From: Buchananella hordeovulneris
GTDB taxonomy: Bacteria > Actinomycetota > Actinomycetes > Actinomycetales > Actinomycetaceae
Direction of reading: 5' to 3'
Length of the DNA: 64,000 nt
Assembly (NCBI RefSeq): GCF_001907235.1
Contig: NZ_MQVS01000002.1
Coordinates: forward strand, 124,001-188,000
Positions 49,089 through 56,585 of this stretch are shown in pieces. The notes beneath the pieces were generated by a model. The model made no database searches, was not told the origin of the DNA, and worked only from the letters and a program-made list of their open reading frames with translations. Within the stretch, counting starts at the first letter, position 1. Each line of letters opens with the position of its first letter. The position numbers and the translations under genes were made by a program.

Positions 49089-49652
49089 TTAGATCTTGCC
49101 TACCAGGTCGAAGGACGGGGTCAAAGTCTCGGCGCCTTCTTCCCACTTGGCTGGGCAGACCTCGCCCGGGTGGTTGCGCACGTACTGGGCAGCCTTGATC
49201 TTGCGCACCAACTCCGCGGCGTTGCGGCCAACGCCCTCCGGTGTCGTCTCGAGGTACTGAATGACGCCGTCGGGGTCGATCACGTAGGTCGAACGGTCCG
49301 ATAGCCCGGACTCGGGGCGCATGTTGTCGAAGTTCTCGGTGATGATGCCCTGCACGTCGCCCAGCATCGCGTACTGGATGGTGCCCACCTCGGGGGAGGT
49401 CTCGTGCCAGGCCTTGTGGACAAAGTGGGAGTCGCGGCTAACTGAGTAAACTTCCACCCCCATCTCTTGCAGCTCGGCGTAGACGTTTTGCAGGTCGGCT
49501 AGTTCAGTCGGGCAGACGAAAGTGAAGTCGGCCGGGTAGAAAAAGACCACGTTCCACTTGCCGGCGAAGTCATCGCTGGAGACCTCAACGAAGGCACCGT
49601 TGTGGTAGGCGGTGGTTTTAAAGGGCTTGATCTTGGTGTTAATCAAGGACAT
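49089..49652 (-). CDS. ahpC: Alkyl hydroperoxide reductase subunit C (peroxiredoxin)
   Basis: Typical two-Cys peroxiredoxin that reduces peroxides. The 187-residue protein has peroxidatic Cys47 in ADFTFVCPTEL and resolving Cys166 in GEVCPAKW, matching Cys46/Cys165 of the E. coli enzyme, and the usual length. It is first in the ahpC-ahpF-oxyR unit. A good ribosome binding site (AGGAAGG) precedes the ATG, and a candidate OxyR site lies 31-49 bases upstream of the start. Confidence 0.97.
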   Translation of the reverse strand: MSLINTKIKPFKTTAYHNGAFVEVSSDDFAGKWNVVFFYPADFTFVCPTELADLQNVYAELQEMGVEVYSVSRDSHFVHKAWHETSPEVGTIQYAMLGDVQGIITENFDNMRPESGLSDRSTYVIDPDGVIQYLETTPEGVGRNAAELVRKIKAAQYVRNHPGEVCPAKWEEGAETLTPSFDLVGKI

Positions 49653-49682
49653 GAGAAGACCTTCCTGACAGTCCGATCGTTA

Positions 49683-49701
49683 GCGATAGGCACCGTATCG
49701 C
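49683..49701. promoter_or_regulatory. Candidate OxyR-binding palindrome upstream of ahpC
   Basis: GCGATAGGCACCGTATCGC has perfect 6-base arms (GCGATA and TATCGC) around 7 bases and contains the ATAG-type half-site and T-N11-A layout of LysR/OxyR sites. It lies in the 115-base divergent region between ahpC and the restriction endonuclease gene. A further CTATCGC half-site-like element is at 49729-49735. Confidence 0.5.
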
Positions 49702-49767
49702 ACCGGACGGAGGGCTGCAAGATTCTCTCTATCGCCCGGGAAGGCCTGGTGGCCTAGCATTCTGGAC

Positions 49768-50679
49768 GTGAGCGCGAACTGTTGCCTGCCTGATGCTGAA
49801 CTGCACGCTGTAGCGGCCGCTGTGCTGTTGGGCGATCCGACAGGCAGCCGCACCGCCCAGGTGCTGCGGGAGACCTTTGACCAGCTCTATAACGGCCAGC
49901 ACACGGGCCGGTGGCGTCTGGAGCAGCTTTATAAGACGGAGAAGACCCACTTCGGCACGTTGGTGGAGATCAACATGCAACGAGCATTCCAATTCACCGA
50001 CGGCCAAACATTGGATTTTCAGATCACGGGGGTGGAGGTGGATTGCAAGTTCTCGCACACCGGCGGTTGGATGCTGCCGCAGGAGTGTTTCGAACACTTG
50101 GTGCTGGTGCTGCAAGCCGACGACGCGACGGCCCGCTGGAGTATGGGGCTGGTGCGGGTGACGGCAGCGCATCGGCGGGCGGGCGCCAACCGGGACCAGA
50201 AGACCTCCCTGAACCGGCAAGGCCGGGCCCACATCCATTGGCTGTTTCGGGACGCACAGTTCCCTGCCAACGCCCTGCTGCAACTGCCGTCCGCCACAGT
50301 GGACGCGATCATGGCGCTACCCAGCGGGCAAGCCCGAGTCAACGCGCTGCTGCGCGCCGCCGTGAACTTGCCGCTGACGGGTGCCGTCATCGCCACGGTG
50401 GCACAACAAAAGGACTACATGAAGCGCCTCCGCGACAACGGTGGTGCCCGCGAAAGTCTGCGCCCCGAGGGATACCTGATTCTTGGCGGTGATCGGGAGG
50501 AACAGCGCCAGCTAGCCGCCGCGTTGCAGCTGCCGCCCCCGCCCCACGGCGGGGTCATCAGCACGCGGGTAGTGCCCGCTCCGGACGGAGTGCCGATCGG
50601 GGCGCAGCGGTGGCGCCTGGCCGCGCCGGGGGAACCGGCGCCGGTGCCGGCCCCCGAGCTACCACAGCGGCGGAGGTAG
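49768..50679 (+). CDS. Type II restriction endonuclease, NaeI family
   Basis: Restriction enzyme related to NaeI, a type IIE enzyme cutting GCCGGC after binding two sites. The 303-residue protein has an N-terminal endonuclease-like domain whose residues Glu67 (LVEIN), Asp83 (LDFQITG), Asp92 and Lys94 (GVEVDCKF) match the NaeI catalytic set Glu70-Asp86-Asp95-Lys97 with a constant offset of three. The C-terminal DNA-binding half shows TVAQQKDYMKRLRDNGGAR and PEGYLILGG. A Pro-rich tail ends it. TAGCAT at 49755-49760 lies 7 bases before the GTG and suggests a leaderless mRNA. The gene is convergent with the methyltransferase. The recognition sequence is inferred from family only. Confidence 0.87.
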   Translation: MSANCCLPDAELHAVAAAVLLGDPTGSRTAQVLRETFDQLYNGQHTGRWRLEQLYKTEKTHFGTLVEINMQRAFQFTDGQTLDFQITGVEVDCKFSHTGGWMLPQECFEHLVLVLQADDATARWSMGLVRVTAAHRRAGANRDQKTSLNRQGRAHIHWLFRDAQFPANALLQLPSATVDAIMALPSGQARVNALLRAAVNLPLTGAVIATVAQQKDYMKRLRDNGGARESLRPEGYLILGGDREEQRQLAAALQLPPPPHGGVISTRVVPAPDGVPIGAQRWRLAAPGEPAPVPAPELPQRRR

Positions 50680-50710
50680 GCGCCGAGCCACCAGTCGACC
50701 ATGCGTGTTG

Positions 50711-51664
50711 CTAGGGAGCAGTCGCTCCCAGCGCTTCCGCGATGGCGGTGCCGATGGCGGCGGCGACAGGCGGCGGGAAGGCGTTGCCGATCTGGCGATA
50801 GGTGGAGGTTTTGCGTCCGGCGAACCGCCAGGCGGGGTCGAAGCCTTGAATGAGGGCCGCCATCTGGTTCGTCAGGCGGGGGGTGAAGTCGACCGGGTGG
50901 TCGGGGCCGGGCGGGGCATCGGCGATGCCCTTCCCATCCACCCCCAGGTTGAGCCACGCCTCGCGGGCCCGCGTTGGCCCGAGGTCCGCCCCGCCGTGTT
51001 TCCGGGACCCCCCTACCAGGGTGGGGGCGATGCCTGCAGCCTTGTGGGCCCAGGCGGCGGCTCCCGGCCAGCCGTGTTGCCCCATGAGCGGGCCGAGAAC
51101 CTGGCCGACGGTCGGCGGCGTACCTTGCGGGCGGGGCCACTGGAACTTGCGGAACTTGCTACGTTTCATCGCCACCAGAATGAAGCGGGGGCGCAGCTGT
51201 GGCACCTGGTATTCGCTGGAATACAGCAGCTGCCAGTCCGCGGTGTAGCCCAATTTTTCTAGGGCTTCCAAGATCGACTGGCGATAGGGGGAGAAGCGGG
51301 CAGAGGCCAGCCCCTTGACGTTTTCCAGCATCACCGCCGTCGGCCGTGCCTCCCGCACCAGCCGCAGCGCCTCCGGGAAGAGATCACGCTCGTCGTCGGC
51401 CCCCAGCTGTTTACCGGCGATGGAAAACGGTGGACACGGCACCCCGCCCGCCAGCAGGTCGACCCCGCGGTAGTCCCGCCCGGATACTTCCCGCACATCG
51501 CCCTCGAACACATCCCAGGCGGGGCGGTTCAAACGCAGGGTGGCGGCAGCATCCCTGTCTATCTCGACGGCGAGAGTGTGCGAAAAGCCAGCCCGTTCCA
51601 GCCCAGAAGACTGCCCGCCAGCCCCGGCACAGATTTCCAGCACGCTCAGTTCGCTGTTTGTCAC
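50711..51664 (-). CDS. DNA (cytosine-5) methyltransferase
   Basis: Modification partner of the NaeI-like nuclease, methylating cytosine C5 in the same site by inference. The 317-residue protein has motif I VLEICAGAGGQSSGLE, motif IV with catalytic Cys77 in GGVPCPPFS, motif VI ENVKG (114-118), motif VIII QLRPRFILVA, and motifs IX-X at the C-terminus (RQIGNAFPPPVA). The target-recognition region lies at about 185-250. GTG 51664 is chosen because AAGGAG precedes it; an upstream ATG at 51688 is possible. No Vsr or controller gene is visible. Confidence 0.92.
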   Translation of the reverse strand: MTNSELSVLEICAGAGGQSSGLERAGFSHTLAVEIDRDAAATLRLNRPAWDVFEGDVREVSGRDYRGVDLLAGGVPCPPFSIAGKQLGADDERDLFPEALRLVREARPTAVMLENVKGLASARFSPYRQSILEALEKLGYTADWQLLYSSEYQVPQLRPRFILVAMKRSKFRKFQWPRPQGTPPTVGQVLGPLMGQHGWPGAAAWAHKAAGIAPTLVGGSRKHGGADLGPTRAREAWLNLGVDGKGIADAPPGPDHPVDFTPRLTNQMAALIQGFDPAWRFAGRKTSTYRQIGNAFPPPVAAAIGTAIAEALGATAP

Positions 51665-51758
51665 CCTCGCTCCTTGTCTTGCCCCCACCCTGCCGACGGG
51701 CGGTCAGTATTTTCTACCGCACCCTGCCAGGAGGCGCTGACATTGTGAGCGGCGCGCG

Positions 51759-52463
51759 TCAACCCCAGTGCACGAGCAGGGCGCCGAGCACGGCCAGCGT
51801 CCAGGACGCCAGGGAGCCGATGAGGAACTCCTCGGCCTTGGCCCCTGACTTGTCCGCGGAGATCTCGGGAAAACGGATGACGCCTTTGGCGGCCACCAGC
51901 GCGGCGACGGCGGCATGGGCCCCGGCCCCGGCTAGGAGCAGCAACAATATCCGCTCTAGCACGCCGATCCACCGGCCACCCCGCAAGCCGACGACGGGTG
52001 CAATGTCGAGCCGCTGCCCCGTCGGAGGGGTGCTTGGCAGGACAGTGGGCGGCAAGGTAGAAGTTCCGCGCGCCGTAGCTAGCAGGGCGGTGACGAGCTC
52101 GTTGGCGGGCAGTGACAGCAGGTACAAGACTCCAAGACCGACAACCAGGTGCGGCAGGGCGGTGGTGGGCGGCAGGAGATGCACTTGCAGGGCGAGAGCT
52201 CCGCCCAGCAGTACCCATTTGCCAAATAGCAGCCAGTTTGCGGTGACCGGTAGCAGCCAGGGCAGGGCGAGGAGTATCCCGCCGAGGGTTTGCCAGAACG
52301 ACAATCCCCACCAGGCCCAGCCAACCCCGAGGCCGACCGCCAGGAGGCCTGCGGCTCCCATAGCGGGGGCGAGCCAGGCAGGTTGCCGCAGGGGCGCCAG
52401 ACGCGGCAGGGTGGCTTGGCTAAGGGCGGCCAGGGTGACCGCGAGCAGGGTGAAGGCGATCAT
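51759..52463 (-). CDS. Membrane protein, DUF3307-like, partner of SatD-family gene
   Basis: The 234-residue protein has about seven hydrophobic helices and one cytoplasmic loop (about residues 130-155). Its end, GVLERILLLLLAGAGAHAA followed by AKGVIRF and EEFLIGSLASWTLAVLGAL, resembles the C-terminal part of DUF3307 proteins, which are often encoded next to SatD-family genes. Function is unknown. It overlaps the SatD-family gene by 4 bases, so the two are made together. Whether it is a transporter, sensor or toxic membrane effector cannot be told from the sequence. Confidence 0.75.
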   Translation of the reverse strand: MIAFTLLAVTLAALSQATLPRLAPLRQPAWLAPAMGAAGLLAVGLGVGWAWWGLSFWQTLGGILLALPWLLPVTANWLLFGKWVLLGGALALQVHLLPPTTALPHLVVGLGVLYLLSLPANELVTALLATARGTSTLPPTVLPSTPPTGQRLDIAPVVGLRGGRWIGVLERILLLLLAGAGAHAAVAALVAAKGVIRFPEISADKSGAKAEEFLIGSLASWTLAVLGALLVHWG

Positions 52464-53095
52464 GGATGTTCCTCGATTGGGGCGGCGGGGGATTCTTGGA
52501 GGAGCTGCTGGACAGCCAGCAGCGCGGATATTTCAGGACTGCGGGCGAGCTCGGAGACCGCCTGTTGGCTGATCTTTTCGGTGCGGGCGATCTCGGTCTG
52601 TATGGTGCCTGTCAGCAAGGCCGCGCAGACGCGCCGTTTACGAGGCCGAAGCTGAAAAATGGTCTGATCGCGCAGCAACAACAGCGCGTCAACGATGGCG
52701 TTGGTGGCCTGTGCGGAGCCCTGGTAGGCGGTACGGGCGTACGCCAGGCCCTGGTCTTGGCGCGCGTGGGCGGTGTCGATGGCCTGACGGGCCGCTATCC
52801 AGGCCGAACCGGCCTGGATAGCTCCATCTACCTCGGTTATCTCTCCCGCCCCGATGCCGAAGCGCAGCCCGAGAGTCTCAGGCAGGACTAGGTGAGTGTG
52901 CAGAGTGAAGTTGAGGGCGGCGGCCAGGCTCGGGGCCACGGCTTGGAATTCGTCGCCGACGGTTGCGTAGGGCAGGGTGGTGAGCCGCTGGGCGGTGCCT
53001 GCCTCCGTCAAAGTAGCCAGGAACTGGCGTTGGGCGACCGCCCGATCGGCCAGTTCCCGCGAGCGAACTATGTCTGCGATGACGGCATACTGCAT
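52460..53095 (-). CDS. SatD-family protein with class III nucleotidyl cyclase-like motifs
   Basis: The 211-residue protein starts MQYAVIADIVRSREL, typical of the SatD family (named from a Streptococcus acid-tolerance locus, function unresolved). In order it shows: a possible metal Asp8 in IADIVRSR, a YATVGDEFQAV motif (Asp48) like the KxxGDxF motif of class III cyclases, LRFGIGAGEI like their RIGIHTGxV motif, and SAWIAAR like VNxAAR with Arg103 kept but Trp in place of Asn. A helix-turn-helix-like C-terminus follows (TEKISQQAVSELARS). ATG 53095 has GGAG 6 bases upstream; ATGs at 53101 and 53110 are alternatives. First gene of a two-gene operon. Confidence 0.8.
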   Translation of the reverse strand: MQYAVIADIVRSRELADRAVAQRQFLATLTEAGTAQRLTTLPYATVGDEFQAVAPSLAAALNFTLHTHLVLPETLGLRFGIGAGEITEVDGAIQAGSAWIAARQAIDTAHARQDQGLAYARTAYQGSAQATNAIVDALLLLRDQTIFQLRPRKRRVCAALLTGTIQTEIARTEKISQQAVSELARSPEISALLAVQQLLQESPAAPIEEHP

Positions 53096-53114
53096 GACCA
53101 TGCTCCACACTAAA

Positions 53115-53138
53115 CCTTGTATTGATCCAATTACAAGG
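53115..53138. promoter_or_regulatory. Inverted repeat upstream of the SatD-family gene
   Basis: CCTTGTA (53115-53121) and TACAAGG (53132-53138) flank TTG-ATC-CAA, giving an almost continuous palindrome just upstream of the start. It may be an operator or promoter element. The rest of the 312-base gap to glgC shows no gene; it should hold the glgC promoter, for which TACACT at 53360-53365 is a possible -10. Confidence 0.4.
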
Positions 53139-53407
53139 ACTTTTGCGGGGGAGGTGGGGCGGAGGCGGCCAGCACCTCGAACTTCTCTTCGGACACGGGC
53201 GCAAGGCTCTCCCAGCTGCGGTCGAAAAGCTCCCGGCTTGTCACGTCACACATTCAAGCAGTCTGGCTGCGCGCCTGGGACGATCAGGTCCCCGGCTGAC
53301 CGGCTTTCCGCTGGGGGAGGAACGGCCTGCTTTTGCCCCCGCGCTCGCGTGAGGTTACTTACACTCGGCCCACTCGATTAATTTTTCAACCACCATCAGG
53401 AAGCGTT

Positions 53408-54571
53408 ATGCACATTCCCCGCACTCTGGCCATTGTCCTGGCAGGCGGCAAAGGTTCCCGCCTCGGTGCCCTGACCGAAAAGCGGGTCAAGCCCGCCCTT
53501 CCCGTGGCAGGCACCTACCGTCTCATTGATGTCTCGCTGTCCAACCTCATGCACTCGCACCTGTCCGACGTGTGGATCGTGCAGCAGTACCTGCCCCACA
53601 GCCTGAATCAGCACCTGCGCGGTGGGCGGCCGTGGGACCTAGACCGTTCCCACGGCGGTCTCCTTGTGCTGCCCCCCTTCCAGGGGGCCGAGGGGGAGGG
53701 GTTCGCCGAAGGTAACTCCGATTCGCTGTTCCGGCAACGCGACCTCATCCGCGATTTCGACCCGGAGCTGCTGCTGGTGCTCAGCGCCGACCACCTCTAC
53801 ACCCTGAACTTCCTGGATGTCATCGACACGCACCTGGCCCAGGGAGCGGATCTGACCATGGTGACGACCCGCATCGACGAACCGCCGACCCGCTACGCGG
53901 TGGTGCAAACCAACGACGACGGCCTCGTCACGCGCTTCGATTACAAGCCCGACGACCCGGAAGGCAACCTCATCGCGGGCGAGATGTTCCTCTTCAACGC
54001 CCAACGCTTCTTGGAGGCCATGGACGCCTTGGACGAGCAGGGGGAGAAGCTAGAGGACTACGGCCACGACCTCATCCCCTGGTTCGTGGACAACAAGCGG
54101 GTGGTGGAGCATCGGCTGGACGGCTACTGGATGGACATGGGCACACTGCAGTCCTACTGGACTGCCCACATGCAGTTAATCGACGGCAACGGGGTGACCC
54201 TAGATGACCCCACCTGGCCGATCATGTCCGCCCAACCGCAGCAGCTGCCGGCCCGCATTGAAAACGGCGCCGTCGTCCACGACTCACTAGTCTCGGCGGG
54301 CACCACCATCCGCGGCACCGTTGAGCACTCGGTCCTCAGCCCTGGCGTCGTGGTGGAGGCGGGTGCCAGCGTGAAGAACTGTGTGTTGCTGGACGGCGTC
54401 CACGTGCACGCCGGGGTCAGCCTGGAGAACGTCATCGCCGACATCGGTGCCGAGATCTCCGGCGGCAACCGGCGCGGTAACGCCACCTCCGTCACCCTCA
54501 TCGGGGACGATGGGCTGGTGGCCACCTCTGAGGACTTCGACCGCGACGCCCTGCTGCCGCAAGGCTTCTGA
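53408..54571 (+). CDS. glgC: Glucose-1-phosphate adenylyltransferase (ADP-glucose pyrophosphorylase)
   Basis: Makes ADP-glucose for glycogen synthesis. The 387-residue protein begins with the nucleotide loop LAGGKGSRLGALTEKRVKPA and the substrate motif GTYRLIDVSLSNL, has LSADHLYTLNF and the GYWMDMGTLQSYW sugar-phosphate region, then a left-handed beta-helix of hexapeptide-type repeats at the C-terminus. ATG 53408 has AGGAAG upstream and matches the family start. No glgA or other glycogen gene is adjacent. A hairpin ends the unit. Confidence 0.94.
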   Translation: MHIPRTLAIVLAGGKGSRLGALTEKRVKPALPVAGTYRLIDVSLSNLMHSHLSDVWIVQQYLPHSLNQHLRGGRPWDLDRSHGGLLVLPPFQGAEGEGFAEGNSDSLFRQRDLIRDFDPELLLVLSADHLYTLNFLDVIDTHLAQGADLTMVTTRIDEPPTRYAVVQTNDDGLVTRFDYKPDDPEGNLIAGEMFLFNAQRFLEAMDALDEQGEKLEDYGHDLIPWFVDNKRVVEHRLDGYWMDMGTLQSYWTAHMQLIDGNGVTLDDPTWPIMSAQPQQLPARIENGAVVHDSLVSAGTTIRGTVEHSVLSPGVVVEAGASVKNCVLLDGVHVHAGVSLENVIADIGAEISGGNRRGNATSVTLIGDDGLVATSEDFDRDALLPQGF

Positions 54572-54577
54572 CACCAG

Positions 54578-54622
54578 TGGCGGGGGATTTGCGCCCGAGT
54601 TTGCCCGGTAAATCCCCCGCCA
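54578..54622 (+). terminator. Terminator after glgC
   Basis: TGGCGGGGGATTT (54578-54590) pairs perfectly with AAATCCCCCGCCA (54610-54622), beginning 6 bases after the glgC stop. Confidence 0.75.
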
Positions 54623-54705
54623 TCACCATTGATGTGCGGCCCGCCACAGGCAACGTGGTCACGGGCACTCGCCAAGTGCGATAGGCTATGGCGGTCGCAA
54701 GGCAA

Positions 54706-54779
<74 letters not shown>

Positions 54780-54787
54780 CTTAGCAG

Positions 54788-54821
54788 ATCCGGTGTCCAC
54801 TGGCGTGGGCGCCGGATTTTT
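54788..54821 (+). terminator. Intrinsic terminator after tRNA-Pro
   Basis: ATCCGGTGTCC (54788-54798) pairs with GGGCGCCGGAT (54807-54817), with two G-U pairs, and runs straight into TTTTT. This is the only clear stem plus T-run terminator in the window. Confidence 0.85.
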
Positions 54822-54829
54822 CGCTGTTG

Positions 54830-54869
54830 GGGTGGTCGGCGGCAGGCCGAGTGCCGCCGCCGACCACCC
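54830..54869. terminator. Second hairpin after tRNA-Pro
   Basis: GGGTGGTCGGCGGC (54830-54843) pairs perfectly over 14 bases with GCCGCCGACCACCC (54856-54869). It lies 8 bases behind the tRNA terminator and ahead of the convergent VOC gene, for which it may be the terminator. Confidence 0.6.
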
Positions 54870-54959
54870 TAGTTGGTTCCCACCGCGCCTCATCCGCCGT
54901 ATACACCGGATAGGGCGCGTGGGTGGCCATCTAGGGCGAGGCCCACGGCGGGCATTGGA

Positions 54960-55343
54960 TCAGAGATTAGTGGTGTCGGTGGCGCAAACCCGAAGGCGGT
55001 GCCCATCAAGATCGGTGGCCACGAAGGTGTAGCCGAACTCAAGGGTGGTGGGCTCCAACGCGATGGAAAAGCCGAGAGTTTTCCAATCACGGTAGAGCTG
55101 GTCCACGTCTTCCCGCGTGGCGTAGCTCATGGATAGCTCGACACTGCCTGGCGCGCCGGTGGCGGCGGGTTCGATCTGATCGCGGGTCTGGAGCCCGATG
55201 GTGACGTTGTCGGTGAGAGCGAATACCGCGAAGTCGTCGAAAATTTCGATGGGGTCCTTGCCGAGTGCTTGCCGGTAGAAGGCCGTGCTGGCATCGACGT
55301 CAGCGACGTACAGGATCACGCTGGTGGGGGTAAAGGCAGTCAT
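54960..55343 (-). CDS. VOC (glyoxalase/bleomycin-resistance) superfamily protein
   Basis: Small metal-dependent or binding protein of the vicinal oxygen chelate fold; reaction unknown. The 127-residue protein has the paired beta-alpha-beta-beta-beta pattern: ILYVADVDASTAFYRQALG at the start and TFVATDLDGHRLRVCA at the end. ATG 55343 is chosen because GAGGAGAACT precedes it and it gives the domain start. It is divergent from the WYL regulator, with an inverted repeat between, so the regulator probably controls it. Confidence 0.85.
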   Translation of the reverse strand: MTAFTPTSVILYVADVDASTAFYRQALGKDPIEIFDDFAVFALTDNVTIGLQTRDQIEPAATGAPGSVELSMSYATREDVDQLYRDWKTLGFSIALEPTTLEFGYTFVATDLDGHRLRVCATDTTNL

Positions 55344-55405
55344 GACAGTTCTCCTCGTGCGGGCTCCGCAGGGGAGCCGGTTGCTGAATCGCGACGCTAC
55401 GGGCG

Positions 55406-55430
55406 ATAGGTGACGTCTTCCGTCATCTAT
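55406..55430. promoter_or_regulatory. Inverted repeat between VOC gene and WYL regulator
   Basis: ATAGGTGACG (55406-55415) and CGTCATCTAT (55421-55430) are complementary except for one pair, with a 5-base spacer. The site lies between the divergent starts (55343 and 55450), where an autoregulatory operator is expected. Confidence 0.55.
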
Positions 55431-55449
55431 GTGTGCAAGTGTTGCGGAC

Positions 55450-56487
55450 ATGCGGGCGGACCGGTTGTTATCAATGATCTGGCTCTTGCGTACCCACGGC
55501 GGACTTTCGACACGAGAGCTGGCGCAGCGGCTGGAGGTGTCGCGTCGTACCGTGCTGCGGGATGTCGAGGCGCTCTCGGCTGCCGGGGTACCGGTGTACT
55601 GCGAGCGCGGTCCCCGCGGCGGAGTCCGCCTGTTGCCGGGCTACCGCACCGATGTCACAGCGCTGTCCAAAGACGAAAGCCGCGCGTTGTTTGCCGCAAT
55701 TTCGCCCTGGGGGCCGCAGGCAATCGGACTCGGCGACGCGTACGCCTCAGGGGTGCGCAAGCTACTGGCGGCGGTGCCTGAGGCCCATCGCGACCAGAGC
55801 CTGGAGGTTGCGTCACGGATTGTGGTTGATCCCCACGGCTGGCTGCCGCAACCAGAAGCGCTGCACCCCGGGGAAGTGTTCACAACCATTCAGAAGGGTG
55901 TTTTTGCTCGGCTGCAGTTGCAGCTCACCTATCGTTCCCGCCAAGCGGCGCACATACAAGAGCTGGTGGTGGAACCACATGGTCTGGTGTCAGCTGGCAG
56001 CAACTGGCATCTGTGCGCAAGCACCAAGGGGGTGGTGCGGTTCTTCAAAGTAGCGCGCATTAAGCGCGCTACCCTGCTGCCCGAACCGTGCTCAGGGCCC
56101 GAGCTAGATGTGGCTCAGGTGTGGCGGGATCACCGCGCCCGGTTCCGTGGCCGGTTCGTGCCGGTCAGCGTTGAAGCCTGGGTCCGCACGCAGCGGTGGG
56201 CGGACGCGAGAGAGTGGACCATCCGCTCCAGCCCCATGGACCTGCCCGGCCCCCCACCGGGCGACGGGTGGAGAGCGGCGCGCCTGGAGTTCATGGACGA
56301 CCTACACGCGGTCACCGTGCTGCTGCGGCTCGGCCCGGATGTCCGCGTCGAAGCCCCTGACGGTATCAAGGCCCTGCTCCTAGACCACGTTAAGCGGATA
56401 GTCGGCCTGTACCGCCCCGGCTCCCCGTCCGGAGAACCTCCGCCAGGCTCCCGGATGTCAGCGACAGATTGTCGATTTCAAGCATAA
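55450..56487 (+). CDS. WYL-domain transcriptional regulator (YafY/DeoR-like)
   Basis: The 345-residue protein has an N-terminal winged helix (MRADRLLSMIWLLRTHGGLS then TRELAQRLEVSRRTVLRDVE, residues 1-40), a middle linker with the conserved GPRGGVRLLPGYRT, and a WYL-type ligand-sensing domain (VEPHGLVSAGSNWHLCAS). ATG 55450 is preferred over the upstream GTG at 55429 because it gives the family start. It presumably regulates the divergent VOC gene. Its ligand is unknown. Confidence 0.88.
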   Translation: MRADRLLSMIWLLRTHGGLSTRELAQRLEVSRRTVLRDVEALSAAGVPVYCERGPRGGVRLLPGYRTDVTALSKDESRALFAAISPWGPQAIGLGDAYASGVRKLLAAVPEAHRDQSLEVASRIVVDPHGWLPQPEALHPGEVFTTIQKGVFARLQLQLTYRSRQAAHIQELVVEPHGLVSAGSNWHLCASTKGVVRFFKVARIKRATLLPEPCSGPELDVAQVWRDHRARFRGRFVPVSVEAWVRTQRWADAREWTIRSSPMDLPGPPPGDGWRAARLEFMDDLHAVTVLLRLGPDVRVEAPDGIKALLLDHVKRIVGLYRPGSPSGEPPPGSRMSATDCRFQA

Positions 56488-56585
56488 GATGAGTCATCGA
56501 TCTTAGGTCGTGGTCGGCGCGTTGCCGCAGCGGCTGGCAGACCATGACCCTTACAGACTGGGGCGCCCTAACGAGAGGAGAGACC

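Noticed and set aside
50415-51140. A 241-codon minus-strand frame across the nuclease and methyltransferase 3' ends
   Set aside because: It is Arg/Pro-rich and lies on top of two well-supported genes in other frames.
52460-53095. Calling the SatD protein a diguanylate cyclase because of its GDEF letters
   Set aside because: The first Gly of GGDEF is missing, the spacing and the later motifs fit class III cyclases better, and no allosteric RxxD site is seen.
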